Assembly (NCBI RefSeq): GCF_007922615.2
Contig: NZ_CP042301.2
Span: forward strand, 3,952,001 to 4,016,000
DNA length: 64,000 nucleotides
Direction: 5' to 3'
DNA from: Nitratireductor mangrovi
GTDB lineage: Bacteria; Pseudomonadota; Alphaproteobacteria; Rhizobiales; Rhizobiaceae
The notes under the pieces were generated by a model. That model was not told the origin of the DNA. It made no database searches and was given only the letters and a program-made list of their open reading frames with translations. Made by a program: the position numbers and the translations under genes. Shown one piece after another: positions 40,050 through 51,162 of this stretch (position 1 is its first letter; each line of letters starts with the position of its first letter).

Positions 40050-40538
40050 ATGCTCGAAACGATGGATCGCGACCACCGGCTGCTCCATGCGCTTTTCGGC
40101 GCGGTGCTGATCGCGGCGGTCGCGCCCGGCGCGCCGCTTCTGGCGCAGGGGCTTGAGAGCGAGGAGGCGATCGACAAGATCGTCGGCTCCGAGGTGGTCA
40201 AGGAGGAAAAGCAGGCATCGGCGGAGCCCGAGCGAATCGTGAGCGCGATCGAAAACACCGCTTCGAACACCCGTGAGGTGCGGCGCAAGTTCAGTCTGGA
40301 CCGCATCGACATCGTCTTCCTGCCCGACGCGGCCGACGACCAGGCGCCTTCGGAGATCGACGCCAAGCTGGCCGAGCATGAGGACGAGATCGCCGATCTT
40401 CGCCGCGAAATCGAGGGCAACGCGATGCTCTACCATGCGATCGATTCCCGCTCGGTCATGATGAGCGACGTTCTCGCCGTCGAGTTCGACGCCGATAACG
40501 GCGTGACCATCTTTGCCGCGGCAAAGCCGGTCGAGTAG
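40050..40538 (+). CDS. Secreted acidic protein on the opposite strand within the urease cluster
   Basis: A protein of 162 residues with a probable signal peptide (LLHALFGAVLIAAVAPGAPL, cut near residue 33, AQG). The mature part is acidic with a predicted coiled coil around KLAEHEDEIADLRREIEG. I do not recognise a family. ATG 40050 follows AAGGAAGGGG. It is the only plus-strand gene among the urease genes, divergent from DUF6980 and convergent with ureB, and so it splits the operon into two transcription blocks. Confidence 0.7.
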   Translation: MLETMDRDHRLLHALFGAVLIAAVAPGAPLLAQGLESEEAIDKIVGSEVVKEEKQASAEPERIVSAIENTASNTREVRRKFSLDRIDIVFLPDAADDQAPSEIDAKLAEHEDEIADLRREIEGNAMLYHAIDSRSVMMSDVLAVEFDADNGVTIFAAAKPVE

Positions 40539-40568
40539 GTTCGTCTGCCGGGCGGTGCTCTTGGCCAC

Positions 40569-40874
40569 CTACAGCTTCCCCATCACCTGCTGACGGAACC
40601 CGTAGACGGCGCGCCCGCCACCGAGCGGCACCAGCGTGACGTCGCGCTCCTGCCCGGGTTCGAAACGCACCGCGGTGCCGGCGGCGATGTCGAGCCGCAT
40701 GCCACGCGCCTTGTCGCGGTCGAAGCGCAGGGCCGGGTTGGTCTCGAAGAAATGGTAGTGGCTGCCGACCTGCACCGGGCGGTCGCCGCTATTGGCGACC
40801 TTCAGAGTGACGGTCGGTGCGCCTGCGTTGAGCTCGATGTCGCCTTCGGCCGTGATGATCTCGCCGGGTATCAT
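40569..40874 (-). CDS. ureB: Urease beta subunit
   Basis: A structural subunit of 101 residues. It begins [18 protein letters not shown] and contains the conserved [19 protein letters not shown] and a C-terminal [17 protein letters not shown]. It is separate from ureA, as usual in Rhizobiales. It lies 11 bases after ureJ. Confidence 0.96.
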   Translation of the reverse strand: MIPGEIITAEGDIELNAGAPTVTLKVANSGDRPVQVGSHYHFFETNPALRFDRDKARGMRLDIAAGTAVRFEPGQERDVTLVPLGGGRAVYGFRQQVMGKL

Positions 40875-40885
40875 CTTTCCCCCCG

Positions 40886-41479
40886 TCAGGCGCCGAGGGC
40901 CAGCAATATCCCGCCCGTGGCGGCCAGGCCGCCGGCGATCCGCGCAACAGTTCGCCCGGAGCGCGCGCCGAAGGCCCGCCCCAGCCATATGCCGAAGCCG
41001 ATGCCGGCCGCATGCAGGATAGCGGTCGCGAGCGAAAAGCCGAGCGCGTAGATGGTGGCGCCGGCGGCGCCGATCTCACCGCCATGTGCATAGCCGTGGA
41101 AGAATGCGAAAAAACCGACCATCGCCATGGCGGCGGGTACCGGGACGCTGAGCGCGACGGCTGCGAGCAGTCCGATCACGATGACCGAGGCGAGGATGAC
41201 GGGTTCAACGAAGAGCAGCGGCACGCCCGCCATCGCGGCGAGGAAGCCGGCGAACATGGTTCCCACGAACGCCGCCGGCACCTGCCAAAGGGCTTTGCGA
41301 GTTGCGAGCAGGCTTGCCCACAGGCCGACGGCGAGCATCGCGAGGATGTGGTCGGTTCCGAAGAGCGGATGCGAGAAGCCGGCCATGAACGACCCGTGCT
41401 CGCCGGGGTCGAGATGCGCGAATGCGGGCAAAGTGCTGGCCGCAAGCAGAGCGGCGGCGATAGCGGATTTCCTGATCAT
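40886..41479 (-). CDS. ureJ: HupE/UreJ family membrane protein
   Basis: A protein of 197 residues with an N-terminal signal (ending TLPAFA) and about six helices. [20 protein letters not shown] and [15 protein letters not shown] carry the histidines and aspartate of the HupE/UreJ metal-binding signature. Members act as nickel or cobalt permeases, so it likely supplies nickel for the urease. Confidence 0.9.
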   Translation of the reverse strand: MIRKSAIAAALLAASTLPAFAHLDPGEHGSFMAGFSHPLFGTDHILAMLAVGLWASLLATRKALWQVPAAFVGTMFAGFLAAMAGVPLLFVEPVILASVIVIGLLAAVALSVPVPAAMAMVGFFAFFHGYAHGGEIGAAGATIYALGFSLATAILHAAGIGFGIWLGRAFGARSGRTVARIAGGLAATGGILLALGA

Positions 41480-41510
41480 CTGTTTCCTCTAGATTTGCCC
41501 ACGATTGTAC

Positions 41511-41768
41511 CTAGGCGGCCCGGCCGGCCGGAGCGCAGCCCTCGGCCTTCAGGACACGCTTGTCGGAAGGTGGAAACTTTTTCAGCAGGTGCGCCGGCCG
41601 GATCGGCCGCGGCGAAAAATTGCCGCCGCAGTTCGGGCACACGCCCGCGAGGACGCCGGTGGCGCAATCCGTGCAAAAGGTGCATTCGAAGGTGCAGATC
41701 ATCGCGTCCGGTGCGTCGGGCGGCAGACCCTTGTCGCAGCATTCGCAGTTCGGCCTGAGTGCGAGCAT
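41511..41768 (-). CDS. DUF1272 cysteine-rich protein
   Basis: A protein of 85 residues with a zinc-binding pattern: CECCDKGLPP, then CTFECTFCTDC and CPNCGGNF, ten cysteines in all. This matches DUF1272. It lies between ureA and ureJ with gaps of 12 and 31 bases. Its role is unknown. Confidence 0.88.
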   Translation of the reverse strand: MLALRPNCECCDKGLPPDAPDAMICTFECTFCTDCATGVLAGVCPNCGGNFSPRPIRPAHLLKKFPPSDKRVLKAEGCAPAGRAA

Positions 41769-41780
41769 CGCTTATGCCTC

Positions 41781-42083
41781 CTAGCGGATCGGCTCGTGCA
41801 CGGTGACCAGCTTCACCCCGTCGGGGAAGGTCGCCTCGACCTGCACGTCGTGGATCATCTCGGCCACGCCCTCCATGACCTGCCCGCGCGTCACGACGTG
41901 GGCGCCGGCCTCCATCAGGTCGGCAACGGAGCGGCCATCGCGCGCGCCCTCAACGACGAAATCGCTGATCAGCGCTACCGCCTCGGGATGGTTGAGCTTC
42001 ACCCCGCGCTCCAGCCGCCGGCGCGCCACCTGCGCGGCCATGGCGATCAGCAGCTTGTCTTTTTCCCGCGGCGTCAGATGCAT
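41781..42083 (-). CDS. ureA: Urease gamma subunit
   Basis: A structural subunit of 100 residues. It begins [20 protein letters not shown] and includes [20 protein letters not shown] and [20 protein letters not shown], all hallmarks of the family. It lies nine bases after ureD. Confidence 0.97.
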   Translation of the reverse strand: MHLTPREKDKLLIAMAAQVARRRLERGVKLNHPEAVALISDFVVEGARDGRSVADLMEAGAHVVTRGQVMEGVAEMIHDVQVEATFPDGVKLVTVHEPIR

Positions 42084-42092
42084 GCGCGTTTC

Positions 42093-42929
42093 CTAAAGTG
42101 ACCACAATTTGGGCGCGGCTGCCTGTCCGCTGAGCAGCCCGATCAGCGGCACCAGCCGCTTTCGCAACTCGTAGCCGTCGCCGGCAACCAGCCTCGCAAG
42201 AAGCTTGCCATATCCGCCGACCTCCCAGGCCGAGACGCCACCGTCTCCCACGATCGCCCGCGCTTGCGAACAGAGCGCCGGCGCGTCCTCACCCACCAGC
42301 AGCACCGTCGCCACCGCGCGGCCGGCATTGGCCGTGGCGCGCCGTGCCAGCGTTTCTTCGACGTCGCCGCCGATGAAAAGGTGTTCTCCATGCACCAGCC
42401 GTCCGCCGCACCTGATACGCCAGCGATCGGCCATCGAGGCCTGGCGGACGGTCTCGCCCATGGCGCCGCGGCCGAAGATGGTCGCCTCGACGAACAGGCC
42501 GCGTGCCGAAGGCGCCAGGTCGGCGTCGAGCGTGCGGCGCAGCGCGGCGCCATCGAAGAGGATGGTTTCCTGCGGCAACCAGTCGATACGCCCCCCGTCG
42601 CCCACCGTGATTTCGGCCGCGACGCGGGCGCTCCCGCTGCTTGCGCGGTAGAGTTTCTCGCAGGCCTGGGTGGTCAGCGACAGCGCCGCATTCGAGCCGA
42701 CGTCGAACGACCACGACAACTGGTCGCCGCCAGTCAGCCCCCCGGCAGTGTTGATGAGCACGGCCTCCAGTTGCTCCGTATCGCTCCGAGGCCATCTGAT
42801 CTTGGCGGCGCCTTCCTGGAAGAGCCGCGCAACCCGCGTGCGCCGGCCGTCATGCGTGACGACAAGCCGGGCGCGCGCGTCGACGCGCTGCGCCTTGTCC
42901 TCATGCCGGATATCCAGTGCCGCTTCCAT
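42093..42929 (-). CDS. ureD: Urease accessory protein UreD
   Basis: The first gene of the urease operon, 278 residues. UreD forms the tunnel through which nickel enters the apoenzyme with UreF and UreG. It contains LINTAGGLTGGDQLSWSFDV (family signature), TQACEKLYRASSGSARV and PQETILFDGAALRRTLDADL. The promoter should lie in the 230-base region shared with the divergent acyl carrier protein gene. Confidence 0.94.
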   Translation of the reverse strand: MEAALDIRHEDKAQRVDARARLVVTHDGRRTRVARLFQEGAAKIRWPRSDTEQLEAVLINTAGGLTGGDQLSWSFDVGSNAALSLTTQACEKLYRASSGSARVAAEITVGDGGRIDWLPQETILFDGAALRRTLDADLAPSARGLFVEATIFGRGAMGETVRQASMADRWRIRCGGRLVHGEHLFIGGDVEETLARRATANAGRAVATVLLVGEDAPALCSQARAIVGDGGVSAWEVGGYGKLLARLVAGDGYELRKRLVPLIGLLSGQAAAPKLWSL

Positions 42930-43156
42930 GCCTGTCCTGTCTTGCTGGAAACGAGACTAGTGGTTCACGGCCAACATTGGCATCTTTTTGTTTCGCTCGC
43001 GGTCCAAAAGGGCCGGCGGTCGGCATCCTCCCGGTCCGTCGCTCGTTCTCGCCGTCTTGCCTGTGAAGAACAGCGCGGTTGTGGCGGGGCGGTTAAGCGA
43101 TTAGAAGGTTTGAAGGCCCGTCGATCCGTGTCGGGGAAGGGGGAAAAATCGCGACA

Positions 43157-43411
43157 ATGAGCGATCAACTTGAAGCCGACATTGTCGAGAAGGTCGCCGC
43201 GCACGCCGGGCTCGACAAGAACGATATTTCGCTGAGCACCGACCTCATGGAACTCGGCATCCATTCGCTGGAGTTGACCGAGATCATCTTCGACATCGAG
43301 GAGCAGTACGATGTCGAGATCGAGATGAACACCTCGGAGGCCTGGAGCAAGCTGAAGAATGTCGGCGATGTGGTGGCGGCCCTGCGCAAGCTGATTGACG
43401 CGAAATCCTGA
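43157..43411 (+). CDS. Acyl carrier protein with atypical HSL site
   Basis: A helical carrier protein of 84 residues. The phosphopantetheine attachment serine is S37 in [20 protein letters not shown]. The usual aspartate of DSL is a histidine here. It is acidic, with the standard four-helix pattern. It lies one base before a ketosynthase gene, so the pair probably builds a special acyl chain. It is not the housekeeping AcpP, nor the long-chain AcpXL, judging by sequence. Confidence 0.85.
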   Translation: MSDQLEADIVEKVAAHAGLDKNDISLSTDLMELGIHSLELTEIIFDIEEQYDVEIEMNTSEAWSKLKNVGDVVAALRKLIDAKS

Positions 43412-43412
43412 C

Positions 43413-44627
43413 ATGACGGAGCGGCCACGGATCGTCATCACCGGCCTTGGCGGCATCTGTTCGCTGGGTTGCGACGCCCCGACGATCTGGCGCGCCATGA
43501 CCGAGGGGCGCGACGGCATCGGTCCGATCGAAACCGTGCCGCTGCATGATCTCAAGGTCCGCATCGGCGGCGAGATCGCCGAATTGCCCGACACCGGCCT
43601 CGAGCGGCGCCAGCTCGTGACCATGGACCGCTTCAGCCGACTGGCGACGATCGCCGCCGGCGAGGCCCTGGGCCACGCCTGCGTCGACATGGAAAGGATG
43701 AACCGGAGCCGCATCGGCGCCGTCATCGGTACCGGGGTCTGTGGCTGGGAAGCGATCGAGGAGAGCTATCGCGCTGTTTTCCTTGCCGGCAAATCGCGCG
43801 CCAACGTGTTCACCGTGCCCCGCGTCATGCCGGGCGCCGCCGCCGGCCAGGTCAGCATGGTTCACGGCCTGCGCGGCCCTGTCTTCGGGGTGACGTCGGC
43901 CTGTTCTTCGTCCAATCACGCCTTTGCCGCCGCGGCCGACCAGTTGCGCGCCGGCCGCGCAGACGTGATGCTCGCCGGCGGCAGCGACGCCCCGCTTGTC
44001 TACGGCGTGCTGAAGGCCTGGGAGGCATTGCGGGTGCTCGCCAGGGAGGCGTGCCGCCCGTTTTCGGCCGACCGGGAAGGGCTGGTGCTCGGTGAGGGCG
44101 CCGGCGTGGCGGTGCTTGAAACCTACGAACATGCTCGCGCCCGCGGAGCGCCGATCCTTGCCGAACTTGCCGGCGTCGGCATGTCGGCCGACGCCTCCGA
44201 TATCGTCGCCCCGACACTCGAGGGGCCGGTATCCGCCATGCGTGCCTGCCTCGATGATGCAGGCCTTGCCAATGACGAGATCGACTACGTCAACGCGCAC
44301 GGCACCGCGACCAAGGCCAACGACCTGATAGAGACGCGCGCCATACAGACCGTGTTCGGCAATCACTCGGGCGCGTTGTCCGTGTCGTCGACCAAGTCGA
44401 TGCACGCTCACTGCCTCGGCGCGTCGGGAGCGCTTGAAATGATAGCCTGCGTCATGGCGGTGCGCGAGGGCATCGTGCCGCCGACCATCGGCTACCGCGA
44501 AGCCGATCCCGACTGCCCGCTCGACGTGACGGCGAACACGGCCAGGGAGCGGCCGGTGCGCGCCGCCCTGAGCAACGCCTTCGCTTTTGGCGGCACCAAT
44601 GCCGTGATCGCCGTCAAGCAGATCTAG
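43413..44627 (+). CDS. Beta-ketoacyl-ACP synthase (FabF-like)
   Basis: A condensing enzyme of 404 residues. The catalytic triad is visible: C164 in [16 protein letters not shown]296 in [14 protein letters not shown], and H333 with K328 in [19 protein letters not shown]. The GH dipeptide of ordinary FabF is AH here. It is paired with the atypical acyl carrier protein, suggesting a dedicated pathway for an unusual fatty acid or lipid modification. ATG 43413 is used. The frame opens 18 bases earlier. Confidence 0.9.
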   Translation: MTERPRIVITGLGGICSLGCDAPTIWRAMTEGRDGIGPIETVPLHDLKVRIGGEIAELPDTGLERRQLVTMDRFSRLATIAAGEALGHACVDMERMNRSRIGAVIGTGVCGWEAIEESYRAVFLAGKSRANVFTVPRVMPGAAAGQVSMVHGLRGPVFGVTSACSSSNHAFAAAADQLRAGRADVMLAGGSDAPLVYGVLKAWEALRVLAREACRPFSADREGLVLGEGAGVAVLETYEHARARGAPILAELAGVGMSADASDIVAPTLEGPVSAMRACLDDAGLANDEIDYVNAHGTATKANDLIETRAIQTVFGNHSGALSVSSTKSMHAHCLGASGALEMIACVMAVREGIVPPTIGYREADPDCPLDVTANTARERPVRAALSNAFAFGGTNAVIAVKQI

Positions 44628-44694
44628 ACGTCGGGGATTGCCGCCAGACACAGCGGGTCGAGCGGCCGCGAACTGCTATGCTGACGAGGGTCTA

Positions 44695-45399
44695 ATGAAC
44701 AGGCTGAGCGATTTCCCCATCCACAAGCGCTGGCCGGCCACACTTCCGGACCGCCTTCAGCTTTATTCCTTTCCCACCCCGAATGGCATCAAGGTGTCAG
44801 CGGCGCTGGAGGAGAGCGGCCTTCCCTACGAGGCGCATCTGGTCAACATCCTCGACAACGAGACCTGGACCGAACCGTTTCTGGCGCTCAACCCGAACGG
44901 CAAGATTCCGGCGATCATCGATCCGGACGGCCCGGGCGGCCGGCCGCTCGGCCTGTTCGAATCCGGCGCGATCCTCGCCTATCTCGCCGACAAGACCGGC
45001 AAGCTGACGCCGCACGACGACGACGCCCGCTACGAGACGCTGCAATGGGTGTTCTTCCAGATGGGAGGCATCGGCCCGATCTTCGGCCAGGTCGGCTTCT
45101 TCTACAAATTTGCCGGCAAGGACATCGAGGACAAGCGGCCGCTCGAGCGCTATGTCAAGGAATCGACGCGTCTGCTCGGCGTGCTTGAGGCGCGCCTTGC
45201 GGGGCGCCAGTGGATCATGGGCGACGACTACACGATTGCCGACATTGCCTGCTTTCCATGGGTGCGGACCTTGCGTGACTTCTACCAGGCCGGCGACATC
45301 GTCGGCATAGTGCGCTTCCCGAGGGTGATCGACTGGCTGGAACGTTGCCTGGAGCGCCCCGCCAGCAGGAAGGCGCTCAACATTCCGCCGCGCCCCTGA
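44695..45399 (+). CDS. Glutathione S-transferase, YfcG/YghU type
   Basis: A GST of 234 residues. LYSFPTPNGIKVSAALEESG places Thr-Pro-Asn-Gly at the active site as in the disulfide-bond oxidoreductase YfcG, and NPNGKIPAIIDPDG plus LFESGAILAYLADKTG bind glutathione. The C-domain shows WVFFQMGGIGPIFGQVGFF. ATG 44695 has GAGGG upstream. Likely a glutathione-dependent disulfide reductase. Confidence 0.9.
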   Translation: MNRLSDFPIHKRWPATLPDRLQLYSFPTPNGIKVSAALEESGLPYEAHLVNILDNETWTEPFLALNPNGKIPAIIDPDGPGGRPLGLFESGAILAYLADKTGKLTPHDDDARYETLQWVFFQMGGIGPIFGQVGFFYKFAGKDIEDKRPLERYVKESTRLLGVLEARLAGRQWIMGDDYTIADIACFPWVRTLRDFYQAGDIVGIVRFPRVIDWLERCLERPASRKALNIPPRP

Positions 45400-45408
45400 G
45401 CGGCTGGT

Positions 45409-47157
45409 CTACTGGCCGAAAAGCTTGCTGAGCGCCTGCCGGACCTTCGAGCGCTCTTCCGGGTCCGTGTTTGGCGAGGAGAGGTAGTAGTCGAAGAACT
45501 GCCGCGCCTCCTTGAAGCTGCCGACACTGCCGTGGCGCAGGAAGGAAAGCGTGCTGAGCAGAACGTCGTCATTGCCGCAGGCATTGGGCGAATATTGCCA
45601 ATAGGTGCCATGTTCACCTTCGGCCCGCGTCATTCCGCAGCGCTTGTCCGGCGGCGCGTCGCGCCAGAACAGCGACAGGATGTCGGTCAACGCCGAGGGG
45701 TTGTTGGCATAGTAGCTGTGCTTGAGCATGTCTTCGCCGATCTCGGTCATGTCGATGCTGTCGACCTCGGCGGTATGCAGGATCGAGCGGCCACCCTGGC
45801 CGGCGCGCGGCGCGTCGCCATGCAGCTGACGTGAAACGGCCAGCGCCCAGTCCTTGTTCGATGCATAGAGGGTGATCCGGTTCACGACCGGGCGGATGGT
45901 CTTCATCATCTCGGCGAAGAGGCCGGCGTCGAGGTCGGGAGCGGTGAAAAGCACCTGGTCGAACGCCGGTCGCGGACCCTGGTAGCGCAACGCGAAGAGT
46001 TCCAGCGCGTCCGTCATCGCCCGGTTGCCCATCGAGTGCGCGATCAGGTGGATTCGAGTTGCTCCCGACCGGGCCACCAGGTCCTCGAGAAAGTGGCTGA
46101 GCCGTCGGCCTGACAGGTTCACCACCGCCGTGTCGGCGATGTAGCTCATCACCGAAGCCCGCGAGGGCCATGAATAAAGCACAGGCAGGCCGTCGAAATT
46201 CATGTCGTGCGCCATCTGCGCGGTGCGCTGGGCAGCCTCGTTGAAGGGCACATTGAAGCCGTGGACGAAGACGAAGGCTTCCTTTGACTCCATCTCCTCC
46301 GTCTGCGCCCGCATCTCGGCGAAGACGTCGTCGCCCGATTTCGGCGTCACCGAGTGGAGCACGATGTGGCGTTCCGGGTCTTCGCGGAACTGGAAGGTCC
46401 ACCATGTCGGCTTTTCGATCTGGCCGGGGCGGTGGACGTCGGGAATGCTCACGATCGCGGTGCCCATCTCAAGCTCGCCGCGCTGTCCACCGTAGAATTC
46501 GTTCGGATCTTCGCTGCCCGAGCGAGCCCTGTCAGTCGCGTAATAGACCTTGACCTCGGTGAATTTCTGGCCTCCGTCCGGGGAGAATCCACGCCCGCTC
46601 TCCTCATGCACCTTGACCGTCTCGCTCGCCGTTTCACCGGCCTCGGTTCCCTCGCCGGCCACAGCGATGCTTTTCAGTGTTTCCAGGATCGGTTCGGCGG
46701 CGTTTTCGAGTGCCGAGGAGCGGATGATCGCCAGCGCGCGCGCCAAAAGGTCGACGGCTTCCTGCTGATTGCCTGCGGCGAGAAGATCTTCCGCCGCCTG
46801 ACGCAGCGGTGCGACGAGCGACGGCGCAGTCGCTCCCTCGTCCGCTTCAATCACAGCTACCAGCTGCAAGCGTGTTTGCGCCGCTGCCGCATGATCGCCG
46901 CTGGCGGCTTCAAGGTCGGCCTTGCGGGCGAGCAGGTCCTTGATCGCGCGCTGGTCGTTTTCGGATTCGAGCGCGGTTTCGATCAGGCTTGCAGCCGTCT
47001 CGACATCGCCGGCGGCAATCGCCTGCTCGATCCGGATGCCGGTCAGCGGGTCGAACGCCGCCGAGCCCGCGGTCACGCTCGCCGAAAGCGCCAGCGCCGC
47101 GACGGCGCACGCCCATTGCCCTGGAAGAAAAATGCCAAGCCGCCAGAAAGCCATCAC
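45409..47157 (-). CDS. DUF900 alpha/beta hydrolase with helical N-terminus, exported
   Basis: A protein of 582 residues. An N-terminal signal or membrane anchor (about 12-35) is followed by a helical region of TPR-like repeats (about 45-160), then the DUF900 hydrolase domain beginning FTEVKVYYATDRARSGS. The nucleophile serine is in IHLIAHSMGNRAMTDALEL, and EAFVFVHGFNVPFNEAAQRT holds the oxyanion region. Domain members are esterase- or lipase-like. It acts outside the cytoplasm. No operon partner is apparent. Confidence 0.85.
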   Translation of the reverse strand: MMAFWRLGIFLPGQWACAVAALALSASVTAGSAAFDPLTGIRIEQAIAAGDVETAASLIETALESENDQRAIKDLLARKADLEAASGDHAAAAQTRLQLVAVIEADEGATAPSLVAPLRQAAEDLLAAGNQQEAVDLLARALAIIRSSALENAAEPILETLKSIAVAGEGTEAGETASETVKVHEESGRGFSPDGGQKFTEVKVYYATDRARSGSEDPNEFYGGQRGELEMGTAIVSIPDVHRPGQIEKPTWWTFQFREDPERHIVLHSVTPKSGDDVFAEMRAQTEEMESKEAFVFVHGFNVPFNEAAQRTAQMAHDMNFDGLPVLYSWPSRASVMSYIADTAVVNLSGRRLSHFLEDLVARSGATRIHLIAHSMGNRAMTDALELFALRYQGPRPAFDQVLFTAPDLDAGLFAEMMKTIRPVVNRITLYASNKDWALAVSRQLHGDAPRAGQGGRSILHTAEVDSIDMTEIGEDMLKHSYYANNPSALTDILSLFWRDAPPDKRCGMTRAEGEHGTYWQYSPNACGNDDVLLSTLSFLRHGSVGSFKEARQFFDYYLSSPNTDPEERSKVRQALSKLFGQ

Positions 47158-47327
47158 CCACCCGCTCTTGATTCGCTGCTGCCCGTGCCCAGGGGCCAGC
47201 CTGTTTTAGCCAATATTGCGGCTGCGCGACAATTCGGTGAAGGAGAAGCGTCGCGGACGGCCACCTCACCGAGCAATCTTGATGCTGAATGTGGAATATT
47301 TGCGGTTGGGCAGTCAGCCGGCGCGGT

Positions 47328-48440
47328 TCAACCCATGCTGACGACGTGGCCGCTGCGCGGATCGGAACTGCCTGCGGTCAGCGTGCGGATCACCTGTGCG
47401 GCCGCCTCCGCGCCGCGATGGTCCTCGACCACCAGTGCGCCGGCGCCGGATGTCGCAAGGTGGGTGAAGAAGGCGATCTGCATCTCGTTGAAGCGGCGCG
47501 TCATTTCGGCCGCACCCCAGTCGGCATTGCGCTTTCGGATCTGATTCGGCGCGAAGAAAAAGGTCGGGCCTCCGTCCCGCGCCGTCGTGGCGTCGAAGGT
47601 CGACGTCCGGGTGGCGCCGACAAGACAATCATGGACCAGCTTGCCGCCGAAACGCGCGTGCATGCGCTGCCTGAGCGTGTCCTTGCCGGCAAAGTCGACG
47701 TAGATCGTGGGTACGGACGCGTCGAGTTGCTCGATCTCCTCATAGACCGCCGTGCTGCCGTAGAAGCCTAGGCCGGTGACGAAATCCCGGTTTGCCGCCG
47801 AGGTCAGGCCGATGCGATGCGGCGCACCGTTAGCCTTCATGCAAAACGCGGCTCCGAATGCCGTCTTGGCCGAAGCGCTGGAGACGACGATCTGCTCGGC
47901 GCCGAAAAAGTCGTTGTCGCGCAGATAGTCGTCGAGCACGAAGGAGGTGATGAAGAGCGGCCGGAGGATCACCTGCAGCGCCTCGCGGTCGGCGACATAC
48001 GCCGCGTCGGTCGAGCAGCGCTGATACTGGTTGTAGGCCGATACGAGCCCTTGCCGATGTTCGGCGCCGTCATAAAAGCCGCGCGGGCTGACGCGTATCG
48101 GGTGCATGCGCAGCATCTCGGCGATCGGGAAATAGCCGTAGAAACGTTCACCGACCTCGATGCCTTCGACGCCGGAAGAGACGATATCCGCGAACCCCCA
48201 GACCGGCATATGGCCCCAGCCCTCATGGTCTGTCGGAAAGAATTGCCAATAGGTCAGCCCTGGCGCATCGCCCAACGCGGCGTAGGTGATGTTGTTGGTG
48301 GTCAGCGCGAAACGATCGAGCCGCAGCACCACTTCGCCGTCGCCCGCCGCTGCCGGGGCCGGCCCGCTGATCACCCGAATGTTGCCAAGGTCGTTCTTGT
48401 TGGTTTCGATCCGCGCTATGCTTGCCGTTGCCTTGTCCAT
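47328..48440 (-). CDS. DUF2855 family protein (quinone-oxidoreductase-like fold)
   Basis: A protein of 370 residues resembling the DUF2855 family, distantly related to medium-chain dehydrogenases. It has LDRFALTTNNITYAALGDAP, a GFADIVSSGVEGIEVGERFYG segment and SSASAKTAFGAAFCMKANGA, where a cofactor-binding loop would be. ATG 48440 with GGGAGG is clear, whereas the frame to 49175 shadows the TetR gene. It is divergent from a TetR regulator with 21 bases between start codons, so it is probably the regulated gene. Confidence 0.85.
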   Translation of the reverse strand: MDKATASIARIETNKNDLGNIRVISGPAPAAAGDGEVVLRLDRFALTTNNITYAALGDAPGLTYWQFFPTDHEGWGHMPVWGFADIVSSGVEGIEVGERFYGYFPIAEMLRMHPIRVSPRGFYDGAEHRQGLVSAYNQYQRCSTDAAYVADREALQVILRPLFITSFVLDDYLRDNDFFGAEQIVVSSASAKTAFGAAFCMKANGAPHRIGLTSAANRDFVTGLGFYGSTAVYEEIEQLDASVPTIYVDFAGKDTLRQRMHARFGGKLVHDCLVGATRTSTFDATTARDGGPTFFFAPNQIRKRNADWGAAEMTRRFNEMQIAFFTHLATSGAGALVVEDHRGAEAAAQVIRTLTAGSSDPRSGHVVSMG

Positions 48441-48461
48441 CCCGTTCCTCCCGGATTTCGC

Positions 48462-49151
48462 ATGAAGCAACCATATCATCGCGTTGGCCGTGCCCGGTTC
48501 GGATTTGCGGGGGATGTCGGGAAGGTTGCCGAAGCGCGTCGCAAACCGCTGAAACGCCCGGCCCAGCCGCGCGCCAGGGCGACGGTCAAGGCCATCTACG
48601 AGGCCTTTGTTCGGATTCTGTGCCGTGACGGCTGGGATCGGGTGACGACGCGCAACGTTGCCGCCGAGGCGGGCATCGCAGTCGGTACGCTGTACGACTA
48701 TTTCCCAAACCGGCTGGCGCTGCTTTCCGGCTATGAACGCCATGCCATCGACGAACTGCTCGATCGCATCGAGGTCGATGTGATTACAGCTGCCGGCACA
48801 TGGCGTGAGCGGTTGGGGCTTCTGGTGCGGCTGACCGCCAACCCGAAGCCGGCCGACCTTCCCTATTTCGACCGCACGATGCTCCTGATCGAAAACGAGT
48901 ATGCCGAGCCGAAGCACCACCGCCGCGCTTACGAGGAACTGCTCGGGGCTTGGAAGCGCGCGGTTGCGGCATGTACGGACCTGCCGCGCCGGCCTGCCGA
49001 CCATGAGGTCGAGGCGGCGTTTTCGGCCGCGCTCGGCGCGCGCCGATACGTCGTTTTGGCGGAACCGCGCCATTTCGACCGCAAGCGCTGGCTCGCCGAT
49101 ATCGAGGCGATGTGCATGTGGCTGCTTGCAGGCGAGGTCGCCGCGAACTGA
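48462..49151 (+). CDS. TetR/AcrR family transcriptional regulator
   Basis: A regulator of 229 residues. The helix-turn-helix is ATVKAIYEAFVRILCRDGWD followed by VTTRNVAAEAGIAVGTLYDY, about residues 40-85, with a basic leader before it. The C-terminal ligand domain is not diagnostic. The start at 48462 has no strong ribosome site, so a later start is possible. The 21-base gap to the divergent DUF2855 gene means one operator could control both. Confidence 0.87.
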   Translation: MKQPYHRVGRARFGFAGDVGKVAEARRKPLKRPAQPRARATVKAIYEAFVRILCRDGWDRVTTRNVAAEAGIAVGTLYDYFPNRLALLSGYERHAIDELLDRIEVDVITAAGTWRERLGLLVRLTANPKPADLPYFDRTMLLIENEYAEPKHHRRAYEELLGAWKRAVAACTDLPRRPADHEVEAAFSAALGARRYVVLAEPRHFDRKRWLADIEAMCMWLLAGEVAAN

Positions 49152-49179
49152 CTGCTTCCGCTCGGAGGCCAGCAAGGAA

Positions 49180-49211
49180 AAGGCCCCGCCGGCGCAAACC
49201 AGCGGGGCCTT
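49180..49211. terminator. Bidirectional terminator between the TetR gene and rpsA
   Basis: AAGGCCCCGC (49180-49189) pairs with GCGGGGCCTT (49202-49211). On the minus strand the stem is followed by TTTTCC, so it is a good intrinsic terminator for rpsA, and in the other direction it ends the TetR transcript. Confidence 0.85.
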
Positions 49212-49256
49212 GTCTTCACGCTTGACGGTCGGCGATCCGACCGCCGCTCAGGCTGA

Positions 49257-50957
<1,701 letters not shown>

Positions 50958-51105
50958 TGAAACTCCTGGGTGCCCGGCATGGCGGGCGGCACCGGCGGTT
51001 CGTGTTGCGTTGGCCTGTCCCGCACCCCGCTCTGATCGAGCAATTGCCGCTTTCGGCGGCGGTCCGGTGCATCCGGATGCGGACGGGCTGTTTGACCCTC
51101 CAAAG

Positions 51106-51143
51106 CAAAAGGGCGGTTCGCCCCTTCCCCGTCTGGCGGGGAA
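51106..51143 (-). terminator. Tandem hairpins ending the cmk transcript
   Basis: On the minus strand TTCCCCG/CGGGGAA (51143-51125) is followed by GGGCG-aac-CGCCC (51123-51111) and the T-run TTTT (51110-51107). This is a good intrinsic terminator about 20-55 bases after the cmk stop codon. Confidence 0.75.
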
Positions 51144-51162
51144 AGCGGGACGCCGCCTTGCC

